A stretch of 40,673 bases of DNA from Bacteroidetes bacterium HGW-Bacteroidetes-17 (GCA_002840985.1 PHDM01000015.1:1-40673), one strand, 5' to 3'. Counted from the first letter of the stretch, positions 1-8,525 are shown. Program-made: numbers and translations. Notes: generated from the sequence alone by a model not told the origin.

Positions 1-532
1 TCGTATTTTTTTAGAATTTGTTGAGCATGCTGACGGGCAACTGCTTTTTGATTTAAGGCATGAAAGATAGATTTTCTTTGAAAGTCTGGATGGCCCGTTA
101 TTCGTGCTACCTCAGCCAACTCGTCAACAACAACGGGATCGGTAATGTATGCTTTTGCATCGGGTAAACTTGCTGCAATATCTCTGGCAATAAGGCCTCC
201 CAGATTACTTGCATGCTCACCCATAGGACTATTAATTAAATCAGCAACCATTGCGTCATTAACTTCATATACCCCTGATTGGATTGGTTTTACTAAACCT
301 CCACGGCCTACAATGGCTTTTACATGATTATCCGAAATTTCAGCTTCGTTTAATTCGTCGATAATCAATTGTTTGCGAAAAGAAAGCTGATCGACAACTT
401 TTTCATATTTAGCAAGCTCTTCGCTGCTATGTTTAATATTTTTAACAAAAATTGGATCTTCATTATGATAGACCGCAATTTTTGTTGAGGTAGAACCCGG
501 ATTAATTGCTAATATTCTAATTTCTTCCATTA
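1..532 (-). CDS. buk: Butyrate kinase, C-terminus cut by window edge
   Basis: Reversible transfer of phosphate from butyryl phosphate to ADP, the ATP-forming last step of butyrate production; cytosolic ASKHA-fold kinase. About 177 codons are visible from the ATG at 532; the stop lies beyond base 1. The N-terminus reads MEEIRILAINPGSTSTKIAV, the acetokinase-family phosphate-binding signature, followed by a VGRGGLVKP segment and an MGEHASNLGG segment that fit butyrate rather than acetate kinases. It lies 26 bases downstream of the phosphate butyryltransferase gene on the same strand, the usual ptb-buk operon. A branched-chain fatty-acid kinase preference cannot be excluded. Frame and identity are clear; only the C-terminal part is unseen. 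Confidence 0.93.
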
Positions 533-558
533 ATCGTTTTAAAATCTAAAATTACGAC

Positions 559-1455
559 TTATGCGATTGCTGCCGCTAAAGCAATGGATAAAAACTTACT
601 TCTTTCTGAATCGGCTCGTGAAGTTAAGACTATTGGAACAGTTGCACCCATAATAACTGCTGCTGCACTGGCACCTCCTAGGAAACTTAAAGTTTTGTAT
701 AAAATATTTGCACCATCAATGTCTGGTCCTAAGATCAAATCAACATCACCGGCAACATCACTGGTAATATTTTTAAGTTCTGAAGCTTTTTTAGAAACTG
801 CATTGTCAATAGCCAAGGGACCATCTATGATACAGCCTTTAATCTGCTTTCTGTAATTCATCATCGAAATGGTTGCTGCATGCATGGTAGCTTCCATTTT
901 TGGATTTACGGTTTCGACAGATCCAACAATAGCAACCTTTGGATTTGGATTGCCTAACCCATGAAATACCTGAATTGCATTTTCAATAATTGCAATCTTG
1001 GTCTCAAGATCAGGAGATACATTCATCGCTGCATCAGTTACTCCTAATAATTTATGATAGAATGGCGTTTCAAAAAGAGCTACGTGACTTAGAGTGCCTC
1101 CTTTTCTTAGTCCCTTTTCTTTGTCAAGTACACATTTCATTAAAATTCCTGTACTAACCAGTCCTTTCATTAATATTTCTGCTTCACCGTTTTTTATGAG
1201 TGAAACAGCCATAAGTGCTGCTTGATCTTTATCTTCAATATTTATAACCCGAATGCCATCAAGATTAAAGTTTATTTTTTTTGCGATGTCCCTGATATTT
1301 CTCTCATCACCTACCAAAATTGGTTCTATGATTCCTTCAGCTCTCGCATTGCTAATAGCTTCTAAAACATGCTGATCTCCTGCTGAAGCAACTACAAGTT
1401 TTCTGGTTCTTTTATTTTTTGCTAATTCTACAATTTCCGATAAATGCTTAATCAT
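559..1455 (-). CDS. ptb: Phosphate butyryltransferase
   Basis: Converts butyryl-CoA and phosphate to butyryl phosphate and CoA, feeding butyrate kinase. At 298 aa it has the usual length of Ptb and lacks the extra domains of long phosphotransacetylases. Family features include VVASAGDQHVLEAI near residue 20, the ILMKGLVSTGILMKCVLDKE stretch near 95-115, and the C-terminal LGGASAAAVIMGATVPIVLT segment. First gene of the leftward ptb-buk operon, with a good Bacteroidota promoter just upstream (1496-1525). Family members can also act as phosphate acetyltransferases, but the adjacent butyrate kinase favours butyryl (or branched acyl) substrates. Confidence 0.93.
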   Translation of the reverse strand: MIKHLSEIVELAKNKRTRKLVVASAGDQHVLEAISNARAEGIIEPILVGDERNIRDIAKKINFNLDGIRVINIEDKDQAALMAVSLIKNGEAEILMKGLVSTGILMKCVLDKEKGLRKGGTLSHVALFETPFYHKLLGVTDAAMNVSPDLETKIAIIENAIQVFHGLGNPNPKVAIVGSVETVNPKMEATMHAATISMMNYRKQIKGCIIDGPLAIDNAVSKKASELKNITSDVAGDVDLILGPDIDGANILYKTLSFLGGASAAAVIMGATVPIVLTSRADSERSKFLSIALAAAIA

Positions 1456-1495
1456 CCCTTTTTCTATTAAAATAAATACCCTTCATTATTTTTTG

Positions 1496-1525
1496 CAAAA
1501 GTATAAAATTTAAATGAGCTGCAAA
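1496..1525 (-). promoter_or_regulatory. Bacteroidota promoter for ptb-buk
   Basis: On the minus strand this reads TTTG, 18 bases, then TACTTTTG, matching the Bacteroidota -33/-7 consensus (TTTG ... TAnnTTTG). The expected start of transcription is about 35 bases upstream of the ptb ATG. Confidence 0.6.
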
Positions 1526-1670
1526 CGCTTATTGTGAATTTTTTAACAATAACTTAAAGAAAATACGATCATTATACTTACAAAAGAAATGTGATCTTGA
1601 ACCCTGGCTTTTCATCTGTTATTTTCAATATTTTTATTGGATTAAAAATGCTTCATAAAATTGATTGGAT

Positions 1671-1697
1671 TTGAAACTCATAAATTTTGTATTTTTG
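1671..1697 (+). promoter_or_regulatory. Candidate promoter for tnaA and its leader
   Basis: A TATTTTTG at 1690-1697 matches the -7 element TAnnTTTG, and a TTG at 1671-1673 lies 16 bases upstream (another TTG at 1665-1667 gives 22). Transcription from here would give an untranslated leader of roughly 150 bases before tnaA, long enough to carry the short open frame at 1720-1794. The rest of the gap 1456-1854 shows nothing else recognisable. Confidence 0.45.
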
Positions 1698-1719
1698 CTG
1701 GAGAAATTTACACAACAAG

Positions 1720-1794
1720 ATGATCTCAATGGTTAACTTAAGTAAAAAGCACAATTTCGTGAACATTAAAGAACGTGATGCATTCCTGTATTAA
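1720..1794 (+). CDS. Possible 24-codon leader peptide upstream of tnaA
   Basis: An ATG-to-TAA frame of exactly 24 codons, beginning MISMVNLSKK and ending RDAFLY, lies between the candidate promoter and the tryptophanase gene. Escherichia coli tnaC is also 24 codons and controls tnaA by tryptophan-dependent ribosome stalling. This peptide has no tryptophan and no terminal proline, both important in E. coli TnaC, so homology is not supported. It may be chance; the position and length are the only arguments. Confidence 0.2.
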   Translation: MISMVNLSKKHNFVNIKERDAFLY

Positions 1795-1854
1795 AGTTTA
1801 ATTTTTATCACCACTACTTCTTTCAACAATCTTATTAAACTAAACATTAGGGTT

Positions 1855-3231
1855 ATGGAATTACCATTTGCAGAATCATATAAAATAAAAATGATCGAAT
1901 CGATCAGAAAAAGCACACGCGAAGAACGCGAAGAATGGATTGCAGCAGCAAAATACAATCTTTTTAATTTAAGGAGTGACCAGGTTTTCATAGATCTGCT
2001 GACAGATTCCGGTACCGGAGCAATGAGCGATAAACAATGGGCCGAGATGATGCTGGGCGATGAAAGCTATGCAGGCGCTTCTTCTTTTTTTAAAATGAAA
2101 AATGCCATCAAAAATATTTTAGGTTTTGATCATTTTCTACCAACACACCAAGGGCGAGCTGCCGAAAATGTATTGTTTTCGGCTATGGTGAAAACAGGGG
2201 ATTTGGTGCCTGGTAATACGCACTTTGATACAACCAAGGGTCACATTGAATTTAGAAAAGCGACTGCAGTTGATTGCACCATCAATGAAGCTTTTGATCC
2301 TTCGATAATTCATCCTTTTAAAGGGAACATTGATCTTCAAAAATTAGAAACGGTATTGAGCAACAATGCAAGTGAGCGAATTCCCGTAATTATTGTAACG
2401 ATTACATGCAACTCTTCAGGCGGACAGCCTGTCAGCATGCAGAATTTAAAGGAAGTTTATAAACTCGCCTCACAATATAAAATACCCGTATTTTTTGATT
2501 CAGCACGTTTTGCCGAAAATGCATATTTCATAAAAACCCGGGAAAAAGGATATGCCGATAAATCTATCAAGCAAATTGTAAAGGAGATGTTTTCATATGC
2601 TGATGGGATGACCATGAGTAGTAAAAAGGATGCCATCGTAAATATGGGCGGATTTGTCGCTTTTAAAGACGTTGAGCTTTACAAAAAGGCTTCGGTATAT
2701 AATATCATGTTTGAAGGTTATTTGACTTATGGGGGCATGTCAGGACGTGATATGAATGCATTGGCTCAAGGCTTGGATGAAGGTACTGAATTTGCTTATT
2801 TAGAAACCCGTATTGGTCAAGTTGCATATCTGGGACAAAAACTCCTTGATCATGGTGTTCCTGTGTTAGTGCCCTTTGGTGGACATGCTATTTTTATTGA
2901 TGCAAAAAAATTCCTCTCAAATATCCCAAGAGAAGAATATATTGCTCAATCGCTTGCTGTAGAGATTTATATAGAAGGTGGCGTAAGAGCAGTCGAGATT
3001 GGAACCATCATGGCCGATCGTGATCCAATTACCCGCGAAAACAGGTATCCTGAATTGGAATTAATTAGATTAGCTTTACCGCGAAGGGTATATACCAACA
3101 ATCATATGGATTATGTGGCAGCGACCATCATCAATGTTTTTGAAAGGAGAAATCAGATTAAAAGAGGTTATAAAATTGTTTCTGAAGCACCAATTTTAAG
3201 ACATTTTACGGTTGAGCTTGAAAAAATTTAG
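1855..3231 (+). CDS. tnaA: Tryptophanase (PLP-dependent tryptophan indole-lyase)
   Basis: Cleaves L-tryptophan to indole, pyruvate and ammonia; cytosolic tetrameric beta-eliminating lyase. The 458-aa protein has the family motifs IDLLTDSGTGAMSDKQWAEM (46-65), PTHQGRAAE (96-104) and TMSSKKDA (253-260), with K258 the expected PLP lysine. Tyrosine phenol-lyase is the close alternative, and three positions decide between them: Asp125 in FDTT (Thr in tyrosine phenol-lyase), Val380 and Ile382 in VRAVEIG (Met and Arg there), and His450 in LRHFT (Phe there). All three are of tryptophanase type. No Trp permease gene is adjacent. A long leader with a short open frame precedes it. Likely substrate-induced, as is common for the family, but not shown here. 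Confidence 0.95.
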   Translation: MELPFAESYKIKMIESIRKSTREEREEWIAAAKYNLFNLRSDQVFIDLLTDSGTGAMSDKQWAEMMLGDESYAGASSFFKMKNAIKNILGFDHFLPTHQGRAAENVLFSAMVKTGDLVPGNTHFDTTKGHIEFRKATAVDCTINEAFDPSIIHPFKGNIDLQKLETVLSNNASERIPVIIVTITCNSSGGQPVSMQNLKEVYKLASQYKIPVFFDSARFAENAYFIKTREKGYADKSIKQIVKEMFSYADGMTMSSKKDAIVNMGGFVAFKDVELYKKASVYNIMFEGYLTYGGMSGRDMNALAQGLDEGTEFAYLETRIGQVAYLGQKLLDHGVPVLVPFGGHAIFIDAKKFLSNIPREEYIAQSLAVEIYIEGGVRAVEIGTIMADRDPITRENRYPELELIRLALPRRVYTNNHMDYVAATIINVFERRNQIKRGYKIVSEAPILRHFTVELEKI

Positions 3232-3256
3232 TTAAACATTCGATTTATTTATTATC

Positions 3257-3264
3257 TATTTTTG
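3257..3264 (+). promoter_or_regulatory. -7 element before the msrC-mntP-queD operon
   Basis: TATTTTTG matches TAnnTTTG and sits 38 bases upstream of the msrC ATG. No TTG is found at the proper distance upstream, so the promoter is only half supported. Confidence 0.4.
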
Positions 3265-3302
3265 TATCGTGAATACATTGAACTTACGATACGAATTTAC
3301 TC

Positions 3303-3764
3303 ATGGATAAAACTAAAAAACTAAACAGATATAAGCGTGTTTATGCTCAACTTGACGAATTGTTAAAAGACAGTACTGATCCTGTTGCAAACCAATCAAC
3401 GATTATAGCTGTTTTACATCATAAATTTGATTATTTTTTCTGGACCGGCTATTATCGGCTTATTGAGGGAGAATTAATTGTTGGCCCATACCAGGGTGCG
3501 GTTGCCTGCATTCACTTAAAAAAGAATACCGGTGTTTGTTGGGCTGCTATTAATTCTGGTAAAACAGTGATTGTTTCTGATGTTCATGATTTCGCAGGAC
3601 ATATTGCTTGTGATTCCAGATCAAAGTCAGAAATCGTAATTCCTGTTAAAAACAAAAAAGGTGAGATCATGTGTGTATTGGATGTTGATAGTCAGGAATT
3701 AAATTCTTTTGATGAGGCAGATGCTGAAGGACTTGAAAAAATCGTTGAATTAATTTATAAATAG
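3303..3764 (+). CDS. msrC: Free methionine-(R)-sulfoxide reductase, GAF domain
   Basis: Reduces free L-methionine-(R)-sulfoxide with thioredoxin as electron donor; cytosolic single-GAF-domain enzyme. The 153-aa length fits the family. All three cysteines of the characterised E. coli enzyme are present in matching contexts: C69 in AVACIHL, C79 in TGVCWAA and C103 in GHIACDSRS, followed by SEIVIPV and VLDVDS. These cysteines separate it from non-catalytic GAF sensor domains. First gene of a tight rightward operon, 9 bases before the MntP-like gene. A role in repair of oxidised methionine is known for the family; why it travels with queD is not evident. Confidence 0.92.
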   Translation: MDKTKKLNRYKRVYAQLDELLKDSTDPVANQSTIIAVLHHKFDYFFWTGYYRLIEGELIVGPYQGAVACIHLKKNTGVCWAAINSGKTVIVSDVHDFAGHIACDSRSKSEIVIPVKNKKGEIMCVLDVDSQELNSFDEADAEGLEKIVELIYK

Positions 3765-3773
3765 TCAAACAGA

Positions 3774-4337
3774 TTGAATTTACTTGATCTTATATTAATT
3801 GCTTTTTCGATTACAAGTGGGATGTTCGCATTGTCACTGGTTGCAAACGTTCAAAAATGTCTTACGATATTCGAAAAGATAAGATTAACTGCTTTATTCA
3901 CTTTTATACCAGCTTCATTATTATGGATTGGTTATTGGGCCGGGATTATAATTCTGGCATTCATGAAATGGACAAACGAATGGGTGTTTTTTACTCTGGA
4001 AATAATCATAGGTATTAGGATGATTATAAGATCATTGAAAACAGATCCTGAAAATGTTACCTATCGATATGGGGATTTTAAGGTTGTTTTTGTATTGGCA
4101 ATTGCTTTGGGGTTACCTGCTTTCATTATCGGAATAGGTTTCGCCTTTACCAAGATTGAAATAAATTTGTTTTTAATTCCGATGATTGTTTTTGGATTAA
4201 TTTTAAGTATCTCAGGAATGATTATCGGAAAACGAACCGGAAATTACTTACTGGGTAATAAAGCAATATTTTTAGGAGGTATAATGTTTGTTGGTTTAGC
4301 ACTCAAAAACGGCATCGAATTACTTGGATTTATTTAA
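3774..4337 (+). CDS. MntP-like membrane protein lacking the transport aspartates
   Basis: A 187-aa, six-helix inner-membrane protein of the MntP (manganese efflux) family. Fold landmarks match E. coli MntP in order: LIAFSITSGMFALSL (helix 1), GIRMIIRSL, IGIGFAFTKIEIN, SGMIIGKRTGNYLLGNKA and LGGIMFVGLA. However, the helix-1 MSMDAFA motif is here ITSGMFA, so Asp16 is Gly, and the helix-4 SLDAMAVG motif is here GLPAFIIG, so Asp118 is Pro. These aspartates are required for Mn export in E. coli, so a different substrate or function is likely. The start is TTG at 3774; the next ATG (3822) would remove half of helix 1. It is 9 bases after msrC and 13 before queD. Confidence 0.75.
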   Translation: MNLLDLILIAFSITSGMFALSLVANVQKCLTIFEKIRLTALFTFIPASLLWIGYWAGIIILAFMKWTNEWVFFTLEIIIGIRMIIRSLKTDPENVTYRYGDFKVVFVLAIALGLPAFIIGIGFAFTKIEINLFLIPMIVFGLILSISGMIIGKRTGNYLLGNKAIFLGGIMFVGLALKNGIELLGFI

Positions 4338-4350
4338 CTTGACCCATATC

Positions 4351-4800
4351 ATGAAAACAAAAATAAGAATCACAAAAGAGTTTAGGTTTGAGATGGCTCA
4401 TTCTCTTCCTAATCATAAAGGCTTATGTAAAAACATACATGGTCATTCCTATACGTTAAGTGTAACAATTATTGGTGAGCCAAATCCAAAGCAGGACCAA
4501 GCAGATGCAGGCATGGTAATGGACTTTGGTGATTTAAAGACCATAGTAAAAGGATCGATCATAAATAAGTTTGATCATGCATTGGTAATACATAAAGATG
4601 TTGCAAATTCCTTGATGGACGAACTTAAACACAATTTCGATAAAATAATTCCGGTTGACTACCAGCCAACAAGTGAACTATTACTGATTGACTTTGCTAA
4701 TTCCATCATTTCTCAAATTCCAAATAACGTAAAACTATTTAGTTTAAAACTTAGGGAAACAGCTACTTCTGTTGCCGAATGGTATTCGGATGATAATTAA
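4351..4800 (+). CDS. queD: 6-carboxy-5,6,7,8-tetrahydropterin synthase QueD
   Basis: Makes 6-carboxytetrahydropterin from dihydroneopterin triphosphate, the second step of queuosine (and 7-deazapurine) synthesis; cytosolic zinc enzyme. The 149-aa protein shows the family pattern: FRFEMAHSLPNHKGLCKNIH with a zinc histidine and the catalytic cysteine, then HGHSY (two more zinc ligands), VMDFGDLK, a DH pair in FDHALVI, PTSELLL, and the glutamate in LKLRETATS. ATG at 4351 was chosen; the frame runs open to a TTG at 4324, but that overlaps the stop of the upstream gene and adds residues outside the family. Last gene of the msrC-mntP-like-queD operon. The other queuosine genes are not in this window. 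Confidence 0.93.
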   Translation: MKTKIRITKEFRFEMAHSLPNHKGLCKNIHGHSYTLSVTIIGEPNPKQDQADAGMVMDFGDLKTIVKGSIINKFDHALVIHKDVANSLMDELKHNFDKIIPVDYQPTSELLLIDFANSIISQIPNNVKLFSLKLRETATSVAEWYSDDN

Positions 4801-4845
4801 AAGACCTCTGTTTTCTTTAGCCATGATAAATATCATAGAATATTT

Positions 4846-4877
4846 TTTGGATCGGGATTAAGAGAAGATTACATTTG
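4846..4877 (+). promoter_or_regulatory. Strong-consensus Bacteroidota promoter before a gene stub
   Basis: TTTG at 4846-4849, 20 bases, then TACATTTG at 4870-4877: a full match to the Bacteroidota -33/-7 consensus. The only open frame downstream is the 24-codon stub at 4911, 33 bases after the element. Confidence 0.55.
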
Positions 4878-4910
4878 TATCTAAACTCTAACATATGTAA
4901 AAGCTTTTGT

Positions 4911-4985
4911 ATGAAGGCAGGATTACTTTCATCAATTTTTTCAATTAGTATTTCAATTGGTTTCTCACAAGAGGAACTTTCATGA
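4911..4985 (+). pseudogene. Signal-peptide stub, likely remnant of a deleted secreted-protein gene
   Basis: ATG-initiated frame of 24 codons beginning MKAGLLSSIF, continuing with a serine/isoleucine-rich hydrophobic core, then GFSQEELS and a TGA. This has the shape of a secretory signal peptide ending at a cleavage site, with no mature protein. Just after the stop another frame reads MSTPGNVKD before its own stop. Flanked by a well-formed promoter upstream and a perfect terminator downstream, it looks like a secreted-protein gene reduced by deletion. A genuine short peptide is possible but nothing supports it. Confidence 0.35.
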
Positions 4986-5061
4986 AATTTATGAGTACTC
5001 CTGGAAATGTGAAAGATTAATGGAGGGCTTGACTAAGTAAACTAATATAGCTAGCATGACA

Positions 5062-5089
5062 ATAAAAGGGGGCGAAAGCCCCCTTTTAT
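5062..5089. terminator. Bidirectional intrinsic terminator
   Basis: Perfect 12-bp stem ATAAAAGGGGGC / GCCCCCTTTTAT around a GAAA tetraloop. It has A and T tracts on both sides, so it can end the rightward transcript from the queD/stub side and the leftward RND transcript, whose stop codon begins at 5093. It is the clearest terminator in the window. Confidence 0.9.
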
Positions 5090-5092
5090 ATT

Positions 5093-8000
5093 TTAAATAA
5101 TACCCTTTATTTTAGCTTTAACCATATAGGCAGTGTGGTACATAGTTGGAACTACTATCAGGGTCAAAAATGTGGCAAAGGTTAATCCAAATATTACCGT
5201 CCACGAAAGAGGACCCCAGAATGTGACCATATCGCCACCAATTGAAAACTGTGGATCGAAATTCGTTAAAAGTGTATTAAAATTAATGTTCATTCCAATA
5301 GCCATTGGGATCAGTCCTAAAATTGTTGTAATAGCAGTTAACAAAACAGGTCGTAATCTGGTCTTCCCTCCTTCTACAACGCAATCAATTGATTGTTCGG
5401 GATTCAACATTGCATCCTCTTCCATTCCAAGTTCCTCGCGCTTTCTACGTTTTAATAAATCAACGTAATCTACCAAAACAATAGCATTGTTTACAACAAC
5501 TCCAGCAAGAGAAACAATACCGATACCAGTCATAATAATCACAATATCCATATTAAAGGTCGCAATTCCTCCAAATACCCCAATCGTACTAAATAAAACA
5601 CTTGTTAGAATGATCAATGGTTTTACTACTGAATTAAATTGTGTCACCAAAATGATCAGAATTAAGGACATGGCAATAAGCAAGGCACGAGCTAAAAAGC
5701 TGGTTGATTCCTGCTGATCTTCCTGCTCGCCGGTAAATGAGTATTGGTATCCAACAGGTAATTCAAAGCCTTTAAGTCGTTCTTTAATCTTAATATTGAT
5801 TTCATTGGCATTAAATCCTTCAATAACGTTAGAGTAAAGTGTAACAACCCTATCGGTATTTTTGCGTTTAACAGCTCCATAGGTTGTACTGTAATCTACG
5901 GAAACCAAAGCTGAAATTGGAATTTGGATTATTTTACCACTATTGTTCCGGAAAGTCATTTTTTGGTTTAGTAAGCCAGGTACATTATAACGATATTTAT
6001 CCATCAATCTTAATTGGATGGGATATTCATCTTCACCAACTTTATAATCTGATATTTCTTTTCCGAATAATGCAGTTCTTAGCGTCATCGCAATTTGAGC
6101 AGTTGACAATTCAAAACGTCTGGCTTTATCACGATCAATATGAACAATCATCTCCGGTTTCCCAATATCCAAATCAATTTTGAAACCCTCAATACCATCA
6201 ATTTTTGCTTCTTCTATAAAGGTTTCAATCGTATCTGTTAATGCAAGTATTTTAGAAAATTCTTTGCCACTGATCTCGATATTAATAGGCTTTCCGGTAG
6301 GTGGCCCCATGCTGTTTTTCTCAACAGAAATTAAAACGCCAGGGTACTTCCCAATTATTTCATCACTAACTTCTTTCATTAATTCGGATGTATTAAGTCC
6401 ATCACGGTATTCATAATCCACAAACGTAACAGTTATCCGACCCTTATGGGGGGTTTCCCCAACAGCCATGAAATCATCCTCGCTATTTGAACCGGTACCG
6501 ACATTTGTAAGTACTGATTCAACAACTTTACCATAAGGTTTTAAAACCTCGATCACTTTATCTTCGAGATTTGACATAAGCTCGTTTGAAACAGTGATGT
6601 CTGAACCAATCGGCAATTCGGCCAATACATTAATGTATTTAGGTTGACCATCCGGGAAAAACAATACTTTGGGCTGCCTTAAGCCAAGGATGATCAATGT
6701 AAAAATCAAAAGAACGACTGTTCCGCCAATAAAATAGTATGGATTTCTTTTTCTCAACGCGAATTGTAAGACTTTTAAATAAAAGTTTTCAAGTCGGGGT
6801 AAGCCAACATCCTGAAACCATTGTCCCTTTGATTTAAAATAGTAAACATTGAACAAGGTAACCATAGAGCCAATCACAATTAAATTTGCGATAACATAAC
6901 TCCCCATTGCATAAAAGATGGCTGCTATTGCCATAAGTATCAACACACGGATATTGACTTTTCTTTTATTGCTTGGTTTTAATTGTTGAATAGGATTAAA
7001 TGTAGCAGCAAAAACAGGGATAATAACCAATGCAACAAATAATGACGAAGTCAAAACTACAACCAAAGTTATGGGTAGGTATTTCATAAATTCACCGATG
7101 ATCGAGTCCCAAAAAATTAAAGGGAAAAAGGCGGCCAATGTAGTCAATGTTGACGAAATAATTGGCATGGCAATTTCCCCAACGGCATCTTTGGCTGATC
7201 TGAACATCCCGTATCCTTTATTATTAAAGCGGACAATATTTTCGACAACAACGATGGCATTGTCAACAAGCATACCTAATGCAAGGATTAAAGCGAATAA
7301 AACCATCATATTAATACGATAGCCCATGAGCGATAAAATAACAAAAGAAAGGAACATAGACATTGGTATTGCAAAACCCACAAAAAGTGCATTACGGGTC
7401 CCTAAAAAGAAAAATAAAACAATGATCACGAATAGCATCCCCAGGATAATACTATTCTCCAGGTTGCTTAGTTGCATCCGAACCATCGCTGAGGTATCGT
7501 TCGTGATCGAAATGTTCAGGTTTGCAGGTAAAGAGTGTTCGTTTTTAGCTTTATCCAGAATTTCAAAAACCTGATCTGTTGTAGCCAGAATGTTTTCACC
7601 ACTTTTTTTAACTATCTGAAGCGACACAACCGGTTGTTTATTTAAGCGTGCAAAACTATTGGGCTCTGCAAATCCATCAATAACTTCGGCAACATCCTTC
7701 AAGTAAACAATATTTTGATCTTCGTTTTTAATGATGATATTTTCAATTTCCTTCATGCTGGTGAACTCTCCCATCGTTCTGATGGATCTGCGAGTACCTC
7801 CCAATTTAATTTCCCCTCCTGAAATTGAAACATTCTCAGCCGCAATTGCATTTTCTATATCGTCAAAATTAAGCTGATTGGAAGCCAGTTTATGCATGTC
7901 AACGTTGATCTTGATTTCGCGCTCATTTATTCCTGTAATATCAACTCGGGCAACTTCATTAATAGTTTCGATCTCCTCTTCAAGAAATTCAGCATATTTT

Positions 8001-8494
8001 TTGAGTTCGATCAAACTATAATCACCTGATAAATTGATATTGATGACCGGAAATTCCGACATTTCAATATCATCAACTACCGGGTCACTATCCAAATCAT
8101 TGGGTAATTCACTCTTTGCTTTATCAACTGCATCTTTAACATCGCTTAATGCTTTTGAAATTTCAACATTCGTGTTGAACTCTATAAAAACCAATGAATA
8201 ATCCTGTGCAGAAGTTGAGGTCATTTTTTTTATGCCTTTGATGGTCTCAATTTCTTTCTCCAAAGGTCTACTGATGAGGTTTTCAATATCAACGGGTGCA
8301 TTGCCCGGATAAACCGTTGTAACTAATATCCAAGGTACTGAAATATCTGGTTGTAATTCTTTTGGAAGCTGAACATAGGAAAATAATCCAAAGGCAGCTA
8401 ATGCAATTGTAAGGAGAAATACCGTATTTTTATTTTTAATAGCCAGAGTGGTCAGCTTAAACTCTCTGATTACTTTTTCAACATTTTCTTTCAT
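5093..8494 (-). CDS. RND efflux transporter, inner-membrane permease (AcrB-like)
   Basis: Proton-driven export of drugs or other amphiphiles through a tripartite pump; inner membrane trimer. The 1133-aa protein has the duplicated RND architecture: TM1 at about 24-41, a porter domain beginning with PGNAPVDIENLISRPLEKEI, TM4 with GMLVDNAIVVVENI (D411 the proton-relay aspartate, with Asn after it instead of the second Asp), and the second-half counterpart GVVVNNAIVLVDYV. It is about 80-100 residues longer than AcrB; part of the excess is a hydrophobic stretch at about 515-553, between TM6 and TM7, large enough for two extra helices. Last gene of the leftward tetR-tolC-tetR-adaptor-RND operon, 31 bases after the adaptor. 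Substrates cannot be told from sequence. Confidence 0.93.
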   Translation of the reverse strand: MKENVEKVIREFKLTTLAIKNKNTVFLLTIALAAFGLFSYVQLPKELQPDISVPWILVTTVYPGNAPVDIENLISRPLEKEIETIKGIKKMTSTSAQDYSLVFIEFNTNVEISKALSDVKDAVDKAKSELPNDLDSDPVVDDIEMSEFPVININLSGDYSLIELKKYAEFLEEEIETINEVARVDITGINEREIKINVDMHKLASNQLNFDDIENAIAAENVSISGGEIKLGGTRRSIRTMGEFTSMKEIENIIIKNEDQNIVYLKDVAEVIDGFAEPNSFARLNKQPVVSLQIVKKSGENILATTDQVFEILDKAKNEHSLPANLNISITNDTSAMVRMQLSNLENSIILGMLFVIIVLFFFLGTRNALFVGFAIPMSMFLSFVILSLMGYRINMMVLFALILALGMLVDNAIVVVENIVRFNNKGYGMFRSAKDAVGEIAMPIISSTLTTLAAFFPLIFWDSIIGEFMKYLPITLVVVLTSSLFVALVIIPVFAATFNPIQQLKPSNKRKVNIRVLILMAIAAIFYAMGSYVIANLIVIGSMVTLFNVYYFKSKGQWFQDVGLPRLENFYLKVLQFALRKRNPYYFIGGTVVLLIFTLIILGLRQPKVLFFPDGQPKYINVLAELPIGSDITVSNELMSNLEDKVIEVLKPYGKVVESVLTNVGTGSNSEDDFMAVGETPHKGRITVTFVDYEYRDGLNTSELMKEVSDEIIGKYPGVLISVEKNSMGPPTGKPINIEISGKEFSKILALTDTIETFIEEAKIDGIEGFKIDLDIGKPEMIVHIDRDKARRFELSTAQIAMTLRTALFGKEISDYKVGEDEYPIQLRLMDKYRYNVPGLLNQKMTFRNNSGKIIQIPISALVSVDYSTTYGAVKRKNTDRVVTLYSNVIEGFNANEINIKIKERLKGFELPVGYQYSFTGEQEDQQESTSFLARALLIAMSLILIILVTQFNSVVKPLIILTSVLFSTIGVFGGIATFNMDIVIIMTGIGIVSLAGVVVNNAIVLVDYVDLLKRRKREELGMEEDAMLNPEQSIDCVVEGGKTRLRPVLLTAITTILGLIPMAIGMNINFNTLLTNFDPQFSIGGDMVTFWGPLSWTVIFGLTFATFLTLIVVPTMYHTAYMVKAKIKGII

Positions 8495-8525
8495 ACTTAT
8501 CTAATAAACATTATTCAGATAAAAC

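Noticed and set aside
1855-3231. Tyrosine phenol-lyase instead of tryptophanase
   Set aside because: The positions that differ between the two enzymes (Asp125, Val380/Ile382, His450) are all of the tryptophanase type.
5133-7574. Several plus-strand frames of 60-111 codons
   Set aside because: All lie antisense within the RND permease gene, which has clear family motifs along its whole length.
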